Of a DNA stretch of 8,288 bases, positions 7,418 to 8,288 are shown one piece after another. The notes under the pieces are model-generated. The model worked only from the letters and a program-made list of their open reading frames with translations. It did not search any database and was not told where the DNA came from. This DNA is from Verrucomicrobiota bacterium (GTDB taxonomy: Bacteria; Verrucomicrobiota; Verrucomicrobiia; Verrucomicrobiales; DEV007), in NCBI GenBank assembly GCA_027618625.1, contig JAQCER010000102.1, positions 1 through 8,288 on the forward strand, given 5' to 3'. The position numbers were made by a program, and so were the translations under genes. How positions within the stretch are numbered: position 1 is the stretch's first letter; each line of letters opens with the position of its first letter.

Positions 7418-8288
7418 CTACTTGCGATGTTTGAACTCAAAGAACAATTGCGTCAATGACCGCAAACTGACAGGTTCGACACCACGGTCGCGATTCTGGC
7501 CGCCTATTTCGAATGCGATTTTCCACTGCCGGAAGAGCGTTCGATAGGCATGCACAAGCGAGTGACGAGGATCGTAGATGCCTGTAGCTTCAGATGTGAC
7601 ACCATTAAGCTCTATGACTTGCACGTTCTTTCCGAGCATCAAATCTTCCTCCGAGGGAACGCGGAGGTCATATCGGCCGAAATAGAACCCTTCAAAGTTT
7701 TTGCTCAGCGCATCGATCGCCGAGCACAGATCTTCCGTGATAAGGTGTCCGCCATCGAGAAACAATGCGCCGCGGCAATGGGTTCCAACATCCGTCAAAT
7801 GCACCGCTTTTTCAGAAGGAGGGACGGTGGCGATGGCATCCCCGAATTGCTCGAAGAAGTATGTTGCCATGCACACAGCGCGATCATCGTCGAGGATCAA
7901 TTGCTCCAGCGTGCGCTCGCCATCACCTGTTACTGAAATCAGTCGCTTATCAGTCACCGAAAGAATGTGACCATGATCCTCATTTGGATGGCGATAGTAG
8001 AAGACTCCAAATTCACGCCCGGGAACGTAAACCTGGGCGATGACAACTTCCCTGGCTGGCTCCAAGTAGGCGGAGGCTTCCGACAGTGAGCGCACGATCC
8101 GCACTCCCGCTCCACGTTCGCCAATGTCGGGTTTGAGCACAATCGGAAATGTGAATGCATTCGAAGTCATGAACGCTTCGAGTTGTTCGACAAGCGTGGC
8201 TCCCTCCTTGCCGGGCTCCAATCCTGCATAGCGAGCGATCGCTGGATGATCATGAAACGCATCAAGGATCCCCCTCTTTGATTCAAGC
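7418..8288 (-). CDS. ATP-grasp ligase, 5' end beyond the window
   Basis: The frame is open to the right edge, so the start lies outside; 289 residues are visible. The TTG at 8221 is not a convincing start, because family-like sequence precedes it (ESKRGILDAFHD). Counting from that TTG codon as residue 1, FPIVLKPDIGERGAGVRIV (25-43) is the ATP-binding Lys strand and glycine loop of the ATP-grasp fold. IAQVYVPGREFGVFYYRHP (61-79) and SVTDKRL (88-94) continue the nucleotide site. GFYFGRYDLRVPS (178-190) and VIELNGVTSEATGIYDP (202-218) supply D185, E204 and N206, the usual magnesium ligands. Members join a carboxylate to an amine through an acyl phosphate, as in D-Ala-D-Ala ligase or RimK. The substrate is not evident. 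One base separates the TAG from the ATG of the acyltransferase gene, so they are almost certainly co-transcribed and probably translationally coupled. The promoter is outside the window. Confidence 0.87.
   Translation of the reverse strand, partial: LESKRGILDAFHDHPAIARYAGLEPGKEGATLVEQLEAFMTSNAFTFPIVLKPDIGERGAGVRIVRSLSEASAYLEPAREVVIAQVYVPGREFGVFYYRHPNEDHGHILSVTDKRLISVTGDGERTLEQLILDDDRAVCMATYFFEQFGDAIATVPPSEKAVHLTDVGTHCRGALFLDGGHLITEDLCSAIDALSKNFEGFYFGRYDLRVPSEEDLMLGKNVQVIELNGVTSEATGIYDPRHSLVHAYRTLFRQWKIAFEIGGQNRDRGVEPVSLRSLTQLFFEFKHRK

Overview
The window looks like the chromosome of a PVC-group bacterium (Verrucomicrobiota or Planctomycetota). Four points suggest this: a TolB-type propeller of the short PVC style; a large secreted CotH protein with lamin-tail, chitobiase-type and jelly-roll modules; a decayed copy of the PSCyt1 cytochrome motif common in these phyla; and weak or absent Shine-Dalgarno sequences. 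This is family recognition by eye, not a database result, and I cannot choose between the two phyla.

Layout. Bases 1-334 hold a decayed minus-strand PSCyt1 fragment and the upstream region of the first real gene. Bases 335-4603 carry two plus-strand genes 45 bases apart, both with signal peptides: a TolB-like beta-propeller protein and a 1006-residue CotH-kinase-type protein. Bases 4603-5606 hold no intact gene. They contain a plus-strand remnant resembling the C-terminal part of Rpn/YhgA-like nucleases, interrupted by a TAA, then repeat-like DNA with short direct and inverted repeats and an 8-base tandem repeat. Bases 5607-8288 form a minus-strand operon, convergent with the first pair. An ATP-grasp ligase runs in from the right edge. 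One base after its stop begins a PlsC-like acyltransferase, and this continues after a frameshift into a GNAT-type N-acyltransferase.

Function. The two acyltransferase parts match the order and combined length of the bifunctional OlsF-type aminolipid synthases (O-acyltransferase, then N-acyltransferase). They are split only by one extra A in a run of six (6744-6749); removing it restores a 602-residue protein. The tightly coupled ATP-grasp ligase suggests, as a hypothesis, an aminolipid pathway in which an amino-acid head group is made or extended by an amide ligase. This operon is the most interesting part of the window. The plus-strand pair concerns the cell envelope and exported proteins, with no evident link to the lipid operon.
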